This document shows, in pieces, positions 56,001 to 64,000 of a stretch of DNA of 64,000 nt. Each line of letters begins with the position of its first letter. Position 1 is the stretch's first letter. The position numbers and the translations under genes are program-made. The stretch covers positions 1,116,001 to 1,180,000 of the forward strand of contig JANFAH010000017.1 of the NCBI GenBank assembly GCA_024663395.1, in the 5' to 3' direction. This DNA comes from Pisolithus tinctorius (taxonomy: Eukaryota > Basidiomycota > Agaricomycetes > Boletales > Pisolithaceae). Below the pieces are notes generated by a model. The model saw only the letters and a program-made list of their open reading frames with translations, did no database searches and was not told where the DNA came from.

Positions 56001-56684
56001 CGGTACGTTGGGTAAGGCCGGAGGAGGGGAGGCCGAGGCCGATCGGGCTTGAGCTGAGTCTGAGGGGCGGAGCTGAAGTTGGAATTGGACGGACCCTTCT
56101 AGTTTGCAGGCGCGCACAAAGGCGGCTGCGTTGATCAGGGAAACAAGAGGGGCTTTCAGAGGGGTGCGAGCCGGGGAGTCGGAGACCGGTACAGATGGCG
56201 CGAGGCCGGGTTGGTCACTAGGACCGGAGTCAGGAAGGCCGGTGGAGACCGTGCTTACAGGGGGTGTCGACGGGGTTGGCATTCCTTGTGCAGGAGTCCG
56301 GAATGTTAGACTACTCAGTACCCAATCAATCAACGGATTGTAGCGGGTGAGCCAGTCATGTCCGAGAACTATCTTACACTCAGAATCCAACGGGGCTAGA
56401 AACAGGGTTACCGGTGTGACATCGCCAGACGCAAAGCGGATGTTGACATCTACTGCTTGGGTTATAGTGAAGGTGGACGTTCCATCGAAGAGCCGGAGTC
56501 GGATTGGTGAGACCAAGTAAGGGGTAAACGAGTGTTGATTAACAAACTGATTATCTATGAAACAATGTGTGGAACCGGAGTCCACTAAGGTACGAAGCCG
56601 AGGTATTTCTGGGTTTTCTAATGTGACATACGGGGTTAAAGAATTCGGGCTGGAAAGAGCGGACGCGTTGAGACGAGCCTCCAA
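53028..56684 (-). CDS. Pol polyprotein of G2 (protease, RT, RNase H, integrase, chromodomain)
   Basis: 1,218 codons from the first counted residue; the frame is open a little further upstream, to a TGA near 56,795, and overlaps gag in the -1 frame, so it is probably made by frameshift. Aspartic protease 'LVDSGSTHCFIDN' (about 33-45), RT with 'VDFRGLNKITKKDRYPLP' and YLDD (416-419), RNase H 'VETDASDYA' (562-570), integrase zinc site (HDHPLSGH near 793-800 with CTAC 830-833), integrase catalytic D863, D923 and E959, and a chromodomain (about 1,150-1,205), which in other fungi directs insertion to marked chromatin. No internal stop. Typical of the chromovirus clade. Confidence 0.93.
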   Translation of the reverse strand: MEARLNASALSSPNSLTPYVTLENPEIPRLRTLVDSGSTHCFIDNQFVNQHSFTPYLVSPIRLRLFDGTSTFTITQAVDVNIRFASGDVTPVTLFLAPLDSECKIVLGHDWLTRYNPLIDWVLSSLTFRTPAQGMPTPSTPPVSTVSTGLPDSGPSDQPGLAPSVPVSDSPARTPLKAPLVSLINAAAFVRACKLEGSVQFQLQLRPSDSAQARSASASPPPALPNVPEEYHDFADVFSKAKASVLPPHREYDLKIELEEGTTPPLGTIYSLSPVELQALRTFIDENLTTGFIRPTSSPYAAPVLFVKKKDGSLRLCVDFRGLNKITKKDRYPLPLISDLLDSPSRAKIYTKIDLRHAYHLVRIAPGDEWKTAFRTRYGSYEWLVMPFGLTNAPAAFQRFVNTIFADMLDVCVVVYLDDILIYSGDKESHKQHVREVLRRLRLHGLYAKPEKCEFHSDSVEYLGFHLSPAGLTMSKEKVQTICDWPEPRKVKDIQSFLGFANFYRRFIFNYSDIVVPLTRLTRKGAPWNFSEECRRSFNNLKAAFTTAPVLTHFIPGVPITVETDASDYAIAGILSITCGDGQIHPVAFYSRTLTALELNYDTHDKELLAIFEAFRTWRHYLEGSASPVDVVTDHKNLEYFSTSKVLTRRQARWSEFLSQFNMIIRFRPGKLGAKPDALTRRWDVYPKEGDSGYARVNPQNLRPVFTQEQLAVSLRATYLEYPVLRAVALMDVEKLHNDILTALPDDPVSQIRLSDISDPRWSVDDTGFLRLDGRIYVPDSNDLRLRVLRLKHDHPLSGHFGQNRTLELIRREYTWPGLRTFVKDYVRSCTACARAKVPRHRPYGLLKQLPVPEKPWNSISMDFIEQLPASTGFTAILVVVDRLSKQAIFIPTHDTITAPELAQLFLLHVFSKHGVPAHVTSDRGSEFVSHFFRSLGKALDMRLHFTSGYHPEGDGQTERTNQTLEQYLRVYCNYQQDNWADLLPLAEFAYNNAPSATTGVSPFFANKGYHPNISVYPERDLTSARARDYAVDLDSLHQYLWEEMTLAQQRYQGPADAKRMPAPDFKVGDQVYVKAKYFRSTRPSKKLSEKNLGPYPVIAQAGTHSFTLRLPDSMRAVHPVFHVSQLEPAVPNTIPNRTQPPPPPVEVDGDLEFEVAEILDSKVDRRRRCWLQYLVRWTGYEGTDEETTWVLATELDNASELVQEFHSRYPAKPGPYQ

Positions 56685-56743
56685 GTTTGCACAACCGGAG
56701 TCAACGCAGCTCCCAGATTGTGCGGAGTCCTGGGAGCCGCTAC

Positions 56744-58123
56744 CTATTTTTTTGTCTCGGGGGTAGAACCCGAGCCCGAGGCCGGTGCGGCCTCAGTGGT
56801 AGCCGCAGCGCGAGCTTTGGCCTTTCCGGTCTTCTTGGGGCATTTGTCAGCGAAGTGACCGGACCCTCCACAGAACATGCAGAGGTTTCCGTCTATGCGA
56901 CGCTTGCGTTCCTCAGGGGTAAGCTTTCCATCTTTGCCGAGTTTGCTAGGCTCGGGCTTGGACGAATTGCTGTTATTACCATTGCCCGGCTTCGATGAAG
57001 CCGCCTTGGGGGGGGAACCGGAGTTATTATTGTTGCCGGTCTTGGATTTATCTTGACCGGTCTTAGGCTGACTGTTACTGCCGGAACCTCCGGACTTGTT
57101 GTTGCTGGAGTTGGACGAGCCTTGGTGCTTACTCGCCCGCTGGACTTCTTCCTTGCGCTCCCAATAGCGCGCATCTATCTCCTGGGCGAGATGACGGAGC
57201 TCGTGTAGAGTCCGCGGTTTACCAACTCGACAGACTTCGTCCTTAATTCGGTCTGGGAGTCCGGAGTAGAAGTGGTGGCGCAGCGCACCATCTCCGTAGC
57301 CTCGGACTTGCGAAGCAAGCCGATTAAAGTCAACTACGTATTTGTTAATGCGCTGACTTTCCTTCATATGTAAATGGTCGAGCTGGCTCTCGGCGTCAGC
57401 GACCGGATCGTGGGGGCCGAAGGTGGTTTGCAACTCCAGGACGAACTCCCGCCAGGAGTCCATCCAGAGAGGCCGGTCATCGGGGTCATCGAGCCCGAGT
57501 AAGTCCGGCTCGAACCACTCTAAGGCCATGCCTTTGAGGTACGACTGGGCGAAGATGACCTTGGCGCGGTCGGTCCTAAAAGCCCGGGGACGGTCTTGGA
57601 AATTGAGTTCGCACTGGATGAAGAAAGCGCGAAGTTTCTTTGGGTCGGTGCCGTCAAAGGTGTCGGGCTCGCATAACTTGGTCCTGCTTGAGGACTCAGG
57701 ACTAGTACGGGTATTGCGAGCCAACAGCTTGATGGCCTTTGCGAGACTATCGAAGACCGCGACCGCGGGTTCGGTGTCCGGGTCTGGGAAGTCCGGATCG
57801 TCTTCCGGATCATTATCTTCCGGGTTATCATCACCGGGACCATTATCACCGGGGTCATCATCGCCTGGGTCGTTGTCATCATCGTCGCCCGGCCCATCAT
57901 CGCCGGGGTCACCCTCGGGGATGGGAGCAGTGGGACGACGTGGAGTGGGGGTATTGGATGTGCGGGCTGAGAAGCCCCTGAAAGGGCTGACGGGACCTGG
58001 GGAGCGCCTAGTGGTGCCCAAAGCAGCTAGTGCTGTTTCGCGGTGAGCCCCACTGGCTGAAGCGGAGTCGGGATTGGTGGCAGAGCGGCCACGGGGAGGT
58101 TGGAAGCGAGTCTTGGTTGCCAT
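56744..58123 (-). CDS. Gag of G2
   Basis: 459 residues forming the particle shell. Residues 1-90 are basic and Ser/Pro-rich; about 75-125 is an Asp/Gly/Pro repeat tract ('DDGPGDDDDNDPGDD'); the retrotransposon gag core follows ('FFIQCELNFQDRPRAF', 'LEWFEPDLLGLDDP', 'FVLELQTTFGPHDP', 'YVVDFNRLASQV'); then an Asn/Ser/Gly-rich linker and one CCHC knuckle 'CMFCGGSGHFADKC' near residue 425. ATG at 58,123 lies about 40 nt from the LTR end. Confidence 0.92.
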   Translation of the reverse strand: MATKTRFQPPRGRSATNPDSASASGAHRETALAALGTTRRSPGPVSPFRGFSARTSNTPTPRRPTAPIPEGDPGDDGPGDDDDNDPGDDDPGDNGPGDDNPEDNDPEDDPDFPDPDTEPAVAVFDSLAKAIKLLARNTRTSPESSSRTKLCEPDTFDGTDPKKLRAFFIQCELNFQDRPRAFRTDRAKVIFAQSYLKGMALEWFEPDLLGLDDPDDRPLWMDSWREFVLELQTTFGPHDPVADAESQLDHLHMKESQRINKYVVDFNRLASQVRGYGDGALRHHFYSGLPDRIKDEVCRVGKPRTLHELRHLAQEIDARYWERKEEVQRASKHQGSSNSSNNKSGGSGSNSQPKTGQDKSKTGNNNNSGSPPKAASSKPGNGNNSNSSKPEPSKLGKDGKLTPEERKRRIDGNLCMFCGGSGHFADKCPKKTGKAKARAAATTEAAPASGSGSTPETKK

Positions 58124-58161
58124 GATGGTTTAGACCCACACAAGTGGCGAGTCTGAAATAC

Positions 58162-58690
58162 TGTTAAGTACGGGGATTGTCCGGGTTGAGGCCGGACCGG
58201 AGACCAAAGCGGGTGCGAGGCCGAGGGGTCGGGATCGAGGGGGGAGACGAGAGTACAGAAGTTTTGGACTGTTTGGACTTAGCGACTGAGGATACAGCGC
58301 TATTCCCTTGCGTGGGTCTCAGTCCGAGTCCGAGGCCGAGACGGAGTTATCAGAGGTGACTTAGTTGATTTCAGACTGAGGTCTACAGGCCGAGTATCTA
58401 TGAGTTTATATACTAGAAGTAACTATAGTACGGAGACCGGTAATGCCGGTCTCGCAAGGATTGCTAAGAGGATTGGTAAGGCAGATATTAGTAACGTATG
58501 ACTAAGGTAACGGAGACCGGGACAGAGTGGACCGGGGACAAGACCGGGCGAGGACTTAACCGAAGTGACAGACACTGCAAAGCAGTGTCTACCGCGCTAG
58601 ACCAACTGGAGATACGGGATTGGCGAGGCCGAGGCCGGACTGAGTGAGCGCGAGGCCGAGTCCGGCCGGGGTCGAGACATGGCTATGACA
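58162..58690 (-). repeat. 5' LTR of G2
   Basis: Plus strand begins TGTTAAGTAC and ends GGCTATGACA; 529 bp, matching 41,883-42,409. As the 5' LTR it should hold the promoter for gag-pol. Confidence 0.88.
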
Positions 58691-58749
58691 ATATCGATCT
58701 CTCTGAGTCCATATTCTATTCATTATTGCAAAGGCATTGTTAGCCTGAC

Positions 58750-60900
58750 TTGTGTAGCTGGCAGTTTGCTAGGACCTTTGTGATGGTCAGCAACTTCAAG
58801 GCCGAGCATATGCTGCCCAAGAATGCTGCTGAAGAGGTCTGGCTCATGGATGGAAATGGCTTCATGGTCACATTGGCTCCATACAAGGAATATTTGACCA
58901 GGACCATAAATAGAATAGAAGTTGGTGTGCCATGATCTCTCCAAAGGCACCAGACTGATTGTGTCATGCAGCAATCTGACTGCAATAACCACCAGGCTGT
59001 TAATCAAGCAAATGCACAAAGGAATAAGTTGGAATCGACCAGGATTGGTGGATGTGCCTGTGCAAGGCATGGCTGTTTTGTACCTCATGCAATGGTCGAC
59101 TTTCAGAAGGGAGAGCAGTACACACCAATTCATAGTCCCTGGTCATGACTAACAATATAGCAGGCAGGTCAATATGGATTATGCTCTGGTCCATGCCATG
59201 CACCATGGATTGGACCCCCAGCAACTGGTCATAACCTTTTATGACATCAATTGTCAGTATAGCAAGAACTTGGCCCACTGGCTTGAGGAAAATAGATATC
59301 TCTCTCTGCCTTCCAGATTACAGATTCAGCCCAGCATTGGACTATGGCATGTCCATGGCCATCAGACAGAGTGCTTCGCCAGATATGCTCCAAACTTTAT
59401 TCCGGGTGCTGGCTGGGTGGATGGTGAAATCATGGAGACCCTCTGGTCTTCTCTCAACATGATCTCACCATCAGCCCAGGGAATGGTGACAGCACATTGT
59501 CAGGAGTTGCTGGACTTCCAAATGAATGATAGTAACTTCCTCAAAATGATATGGATGCATATGTCATCACAGTACCTGGTTGACCACTGCTTGATTACTT
59601 GCACATAGCATCAGCATTGAAATGGAAGTTCAAGGTTGCCAAGCAGTCATTAGCAACAATCCAAGATAAATTCAATGAGTTGGATAGCAAGGTACCAGAT
59701 GGCTTGTGTCAGTTATGGGTGGAACAAGAACTTGTGGCACAGTCATGCTGGTGGAATACTCTGCAGGCCATGGACATATATGAAGTCTGGCTGGAGAAGG
59801 ATAAGGGGGCCATCTGTATCATCTGTCCCATAACTTACATACATCATGGTAGCACCCACCATGAAAGCCATTGAGATTGACCTAATCCATAACAACCATT
59901 CATTCAGCAGCTCATGCGGTTCAGCTAGTTGGATTGCACGGGCATTAAAGGTTGAGCAGGCTCAAATAGTGCTTGCTATGGATACATGACAGATGGATGC
60001 CAGGGCAACAGAGGCAGACCAGTTGTCAATTTCGTGCAGGCAAGACCAGTTGCAATCACAGACTGATGCACTAGTACATGGAGCAGCCCAGTTCATCGGA
60101 AATGACTGGCAAGTTAACCCCAGGCAAAGGCCCAGAGGTATAGCCCCATTCGATGGGGACAGTAATGATGAAACTGATGATCCATTCCTCCCTGATCGTC
60201 CTGGTCACCAGGAGGTCAGCAATGTTCCACTGCCATCATATATTGGAGTACAGTATTTCCATGACATGGGCCTTGGCAGTCTTGTGGAACAGGAAATACA
60301 TCTGAGACAGGGCCAGGCAAATGATGCATTGCATGAATTGCATCTGACCCTCGTGGACAAGGCTGTGATATTTCGTACAGATGTCCAGAAAGGAGGGAAC
60401 TACAAAATGACAACCCGGGCATGGGGCCAGATATCCAATGCAGAGGCAATGGTTCAGCAGCATGCTGCCATCTATCCCCAGTGCTGAAAGCAACTTATTG
60501 CACTGGGGGCTGGGGAGGACATTCTTGGCAAATACCAAGAATTGAATAGGGCAGACCTGACTGTGAGTGCCACAAATGCAAACCCGAATGCAAGAGGTCA
60601 TCACAATGACACTCTGGCCTGGTTTTGGACCATGGACCTTCCCTGGGATTCTGCCACAAATGACAGGATGTTGGAATGTAGGCAGATCAGTTGGGCTTGT
60701 GTGAAATACTGACTGAATTATCACAGTTTATCAAGTCAACTGGCTGCATACAAAAGCACTACAGGATTGCTGGGAAGAAGAGCTAGAGTTACCCACACTG
60801 GAGACTGGGTGGACACAGAAATTCTTCTTACACAAGGAGAAATTCTGGAGTGGCTGGCATATGGAGGCATTGGCAGTGGGCAATACTGGTTTCACATGTT
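58750..60900 (+). pseudogene. KDZ-type transposase, decayed
   Basis: KDZ transposases are large fungal DNA transposases. Recognisable blocks: 'NFKAEHMLPKNAAEEVWLMDG' (58,795-58,860), 'CNNHQAVNQANAQRNKLES' with the zinc-like 'GCACARHGCFVPH' (59,050-59,090), 'MVDFQKGE' (59,093-59,118), after an intron 'NMDYALVHAM' and 'YDINCQYSKNL' (59,175-59,275), 'IGLWHVHGHQTECFARYAPNF' (59,337-59,400), 'DGEIMETLWSSLN' (59,420-59,460) and 'MNDSNFLKMI' (59,523-59,552). A C-terminal region with 'LRQGQANDALHELHL' lies at 60,302-60,345 and 'LAWFWTMDLPWD' near 60,617. Stops break it at about 59,608, 59,990 and 60,486. The 5' end was probably lost at the G2 insertion border. Confidence 0.85.
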
Positions 60901-61061
60901 ATTTGGCTAGGCAGTCCCAGATGTATCAGGATTTAGCAGGAACACTAGGATGTACTTCAAGATAGGAATTGGCAGAGTAATGTGCATATATCTCTAGATA
61001 GTATGAAACCAGGGAAATTACATATGAAGATTCTAATGAGATGTGTAATGAGGACAGCACC
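60901..61061. other. Short gene-free spacer
   Basis: AT-rich, no coding signal. Confidence 0.3.
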
Positions 61062-61690
61062 CTACTTATTGCTGGCTCCTGGCCAGGTAACTGAATTGAC
61101 TCGGAAGTCCTCAAGCTGGTCCTGTACTTGTCCAAGGCTGTCAAAAAGGGTGAGCTGTTCACTGCAGAATTCCATCACACCATGGAGCTGGCAAATCTCC
61201 TCCTCCTCCTGATGGATCATCTCATCACAGCTTTCAATCAACCAGCCAATGCTGTCTGATGGCATCTGGTCCATGTCACACAGCAGTGGGAGACTCTCTT
61301 TTCCTTCCTATGGCATGGATGGATTCAATGGAATGATCCAAAAATGACCACTGCACACCTCAACCCCAACAAAGAATTCCTTGGCCTCCTGCAAAACTTC
61401 CTCCAATGACTGACAATCATACCCATCCAGGTGGGTAGGGTCCCTTGTCCACCAGGTATGTGGCATAGGACCAGTGTGGATCATATGTCTCACCTCTCCT
61501 CTTTTGACCTGCAGCACATTCAACTCCATGATGTGTGCCAGCAGGGCAGTCTCTCCCATATTTTGTATGGCCATCCACCAAAGCAGTTCATTGGCAACAT
61601 ATGGGACCTTCATGATTGTCCCATATGAGTTGCAGGTAGCCAGGGCCTGCTTCAATATATGCTGTGGAAAAATCTGTGACACAGTGAACC
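61062..61690 (-). pseudogene. Unrecognised helical protein remnant
   Basis: The minus strand reads as a real protein better than the plus strand: 'NELLWWMAIQNMGETALLAHIMELNVLQVKRGEVRHM', broken here into parts, spans 61,620-61,500. Next come 'WWTRDPTHLDGYDCQSLEE' (61,450-61,395) and, after one stop at about 61,308, 'EEEEICQLHGVMEFCSEQL' (61,205-61,150) and 'GQVQDQLEDFRVNSVTWPG' (61,135-61,080). Mostly alpha-helical, acidic, no known domain. A possible acceptor (TTTCCACAG) near 61,660 suggests an upstream exon. It lies between the KDZ and TET/JBP genes and may be a passenger of the same element. Confidence 0.45.
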
Positions 61691-62070
61691 AGCATCCATT
61701 TCAACAAACTCACTGTTTCCACCTGAACCTGCTGATACCAGTCATCTGGCAGTCAATCGCTTGGGTTGTTGGCCTGCTGCAAAGCATATGTGAACCATCT
61801 AAATCAGACACTGATGTATTGGATTATCATGGAGAGGTAGGATAGATTAGTGGTCCTGACATCCATGGTGATTTGGAGTAGAGTTGGATTGGGTGAAAAT
61901 GTTATTACATAGCAATGTGGCTGACACATGTGATGACTGCAAGATAAGAGATCATCAATAATCACATCCCAGGAGGCCAGAACAGCAAGTGGCCTATCCT
62001 GGTGCAGTGGTTGTCATGAGCCAAGTGGCTGGATATCAATCTGAACAATGCTGATGATGCGACCGTAGTG
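61691..62070. other. Gene-free interval
   Basis: CpG-poor; nothing recognised. Confidence 0.3.
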
Positions 62071-62485
62071 TATCTATGCATTACCAGCACTGCCAGACCT
62101 GTACTGGGAAAGGCCATGCTGCATTTTCTCAATGGCTGTGGAATAGGCAATTAGTTGGAAAGGCCCCAGGCTATTGTCCAATGCTTGTGGACAGTGTATA
62201 ATGAAAGGTCCACATGCTGAAATATTACTGGTGTGGTAGGAAGTGTAGCTAGTGCCAGACCCGTAGCAGAACATTGTATCCATGCATTACTGGGACTGCC
62301 GGACCTGTGCTAGAAAAGGCTGCATCATGTTTTCTCAATGGCTGTGGAATACAAAATTAGGTTGAAAGGCCCTGGTCCATCATCTAATGCTTTGGCATGG
62401 TGTATAAAGGAACATGAACACCATGAAATGGAACTAGTGTGGTAGGAAGTGTAGCTAGCACTGGAGCCATAGCAGAACTTGCCAT
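62071..62485. repeat. Two tandem copies of a ~206-bp repeat
   Basis: Units start near 62,071 and 62,277 and share TTTTCTCAATGGCTGTGGAAT, GTGTGGTAGGAAGTGTAGCTAG and GTAGCAGAAC-like ends. Minus-strand frames repeat in the same way ('SYTSYHTS', 'YSTAIEK'); no family recognised. Confidence 0.8.
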
Positions 62486-62732
62486 CTATTGCCTCTATCT
62501 TGGTACCCATACCATGCCAGAATAATATGTGGAAGCCAGAGGTACTATGCCACCATAGTGGCACCTGTCTTTGAAGGCTTGAATGGTCATTTACCAATGC
62601 CATGTAACCATGGCAGCTTCGCTATGGTCTGGAAAACACTGGCATACATAGCCATGGTTCCATACTACACACTACAGGCTACCAGATAACCCATCATCAA
62701 CACCATGCTCGCTATATCGTCTTCCAATCTTA

Positions 62733-64000
62733 ATGGCAATAAATCACAGCGCCACCCAGGATATTACACACTATATGCGCTGGGAATTCTCCAGTCAAAC
62801 CTTCCCAGGACCAAATGCCCCCAAACCAGATCCTCCACTCCAGATTCCAACACATGGCATTGTTGCTATGAATCAGATAGTGGCCAGCATGCATGTGGCA
62901 TATGATAATAGAAGTAAGCTGATGTCCTGGCTGAATGTAAAATCAAATGTAAATTATATTGCAGAGCAAAGTGGCATCAATCTGATCTGGCTTTCTGAGC
63001 ACCTTTCAGCTATGGAATTGGGGGTTGATGAAACCTGGGAGGCAGGCCACCTGGCAGTGCATCCACCAAGTCTGACTGGCTTTGTGGATGAACCTATGGT
63101 AATCCTCGGTACTGGCAATACCATTACATTGTGGTACTTTCCTGGTGCCATCACCAATGATTTGCAAGTCAGTTCAAACATTTCCTTTACACTCTATATT
63201 ATTCAGGCATCCCTGCAGACACACATGCTTGCCACTCTGGACCCCCTTCACCATGCAATGTCCAAGAGTATGACAAGTGGCTCCTGGCTGAAAAATGCTG
63301 AATATTTCAATCACACTTCACAGTCACCAGGGTGCCTGGAGTTTTCCCTGGCCAGGCACCAACAGGGGCATATGGTATGGTTATATTACCCCAGGGGTAT
63401 GTCTCTCAAGTGGCATCCAGACCCTGAACTTTGCCCCATCAGTTTCCACTGACCTATGGATGGATGCCAGTCATGAATGGTCCCAGTGGTCTTACCTCCT
63501 GGCTGCCATCCTCTCCAGTGCACTTTCAATTATGCACCCAGGCCTGTATGAGGCTGGAAGGCAAGCCATGCAGTCATTGGACACATGGTCAAGTCAGCAT
63601 AACCAAGATATGCAGGATGCCTTGCAGCACTGGCCATCGGTTTTTACTAATGTCTCTGTAATCTCTAACTGGACCACACCCTTTCACCAGGACCCACACT
63701 CACAGTCCAATTGGTATGACATGCTGGTCACAGTTGGTGATTATGAAGATTGTGTATTGGATATCCCCACACTTGGCCTTCAGTTCCTTTACAACCCCAG
63801 CACTGTAGTTGCATTTTCCAGCCAGCTTCTTCAACATGGGGTTAGTTCTGTGGGTGGGAACTGATGTTGCTTTGCCTACTACATGAGGGACAACATACAC
63901 AATTGGATAGGGATACCCTGTGGGGATTGGATGAGAGTTCAGAATGTCTGGACTTGGTTGATGCCTGCAGGTCTGGTGGGACCTTCCATATAACCTACAC
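62733..64000 (+). pseudogene. TET/JBP-family 2OG-Fe(II) dioxygenase, decayed, cut by window edge
   Basis: TET/JBP enzymes oxidise 5-methylcytosine or thymine using Fe(II) and 2-oxoglutarate. The N-terminal region ('WEAGHLAVHPPSLTGFVDEPM', 'LGTGNTITLWYFPGAI') is followed by a likely 39-nt intron at 63,168-63,206 and by 'PGCLEFSLARHQQGHM'. After a frame change near 63,380-63,430 comes the catalytic part: 'SVISNWTTPFHQDPHSQSNWYDML' with the HxD iron ligands (His at 63,685, Asp at 63,691), 'LDIPTLGLQFLYNPSTVVAF' and the distal ligand His at 63,835 in 'LLQHGV'. TGA at 63,862-63,864 then interrupts, apparently from CGA, where the family has an Arg; coding sense resumes ('CCFAYYMRDNIHNW'). The association with KDZ transposons is documented for basidiomycetes (Iyer and colleagues, 2014). 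Confidence 0.8.

Larger units (their letters stand above)
51439..58690 (-). mobile_element. Gypsy chromodomain element G2, with truncated 3' LTR
   Basis: Plus-strand order: 3' LTR remnant (51,439-51,634), polypurine tract, antisense accessory gene, pol, gag, leader and full 5' LTR (58,162-58,690). Gag and pol are open. Only 196 of ~529 bp of the 3' LTR remain, so the copy could be transcribed but probably could not complete reverse transcription. Confidence 0.88.

Noticed and set aside
41883..58690. G1 and G2 as one insertion with shared outer LTRs
   Set aside because: The outer flanks (TCATC and ATATC) do not form a target duplication and the internal regions are two full sets of genes.
58723..59278. 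Minus-strand frames over the KDZ region
   Set aside because: The plus strand carries the transposase motifs in order; the minus frames show no family features.

Overview
This window is a transposon-dense piece of a fungal nuclear genome, almost certainly an Agaricomycete (mushroom-forming basidiomycete). The evidence is many short GT-AG introns of about 45-60 nt, a Plavaka transposase, a KDZ transposase next to a TET/JBP-type dioxygenase, chromodomain Ty3/gypsy elements and a PIF/Harbinger element. I cannot name the species. There are no bacterial-type operons and I saw no rRNA or tRNA genes.

Base composition is a mosaic. Positions 1-26,690, about 35,550-41,880, 46,950-48,600 and 58,690-64,000 are almost free of CpG and rich in TpG/CpA. 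Positions 26,690-34,100, about 34,680-35,450, 41,883-46,940 and 48,600-58,690 keep CpG. In the depleted parts old transposons show C-to-T damage at CpG, including CGA-to-TGA stops, as expected from methylated and decayed repeats.

Layout. 1-26.7 kb holds nested, decayed elements: a gypsy pol remnant (0.3-2.7 kb); a ~1 kb foldback element (4.2-6.5 kb) split by a 920-bp solo LTR that is itself split by a 436-bp solo LTR; an Spt5-like (NGN/KOW) pseudogene (7.7-8.6 kb); a Plavaka transposase pseudogene (9.1-13.8 kb) cut by a second copy of the 920-bp LTR; casein kinase 1 pseudogene pieces (16.3-18.2 kb); and a gag-pro remnant (24.0-25.1 kb, minus). 26.7-34.1 kb is a CpG-normal island with decayed host-like genes (RhoGEF, inositol polyphosphate kinase). 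41.9-58.7 kb is two related gypsy elements (minus strand, G1 and G2), each with an antisense spliced Zn2Cys6/coiled-coil gene. G1 is interrupted by a complete, apparently intact PIF/Harbinger transposon with a TTA target duplication. 58.7-64 kb has a KDZ transposase followed by a TET/JBP dioxygenase pseudogene.

The most striking object lies at 34,886-40,291: a spliceable GTPase gene whose reading frame can be followed through nine ordinary exons, then about 41 successive 3-nucleotide microexons, then three ordinary C-terminal exons to a stop. Thirty-two microexons sit in a tandem array of 78-bp units. Each unit is a conserved 75-nt intron (GTGAGT donor, CTGAC branch site, CATAG acceptor) plus one variable codon. 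All microexons are phase 0 and none is a stop, so any subset can be included without breaking the frame. I know of no described system that builds a variable peptide one codon per intron repeat; this is the main candidate for a new system.
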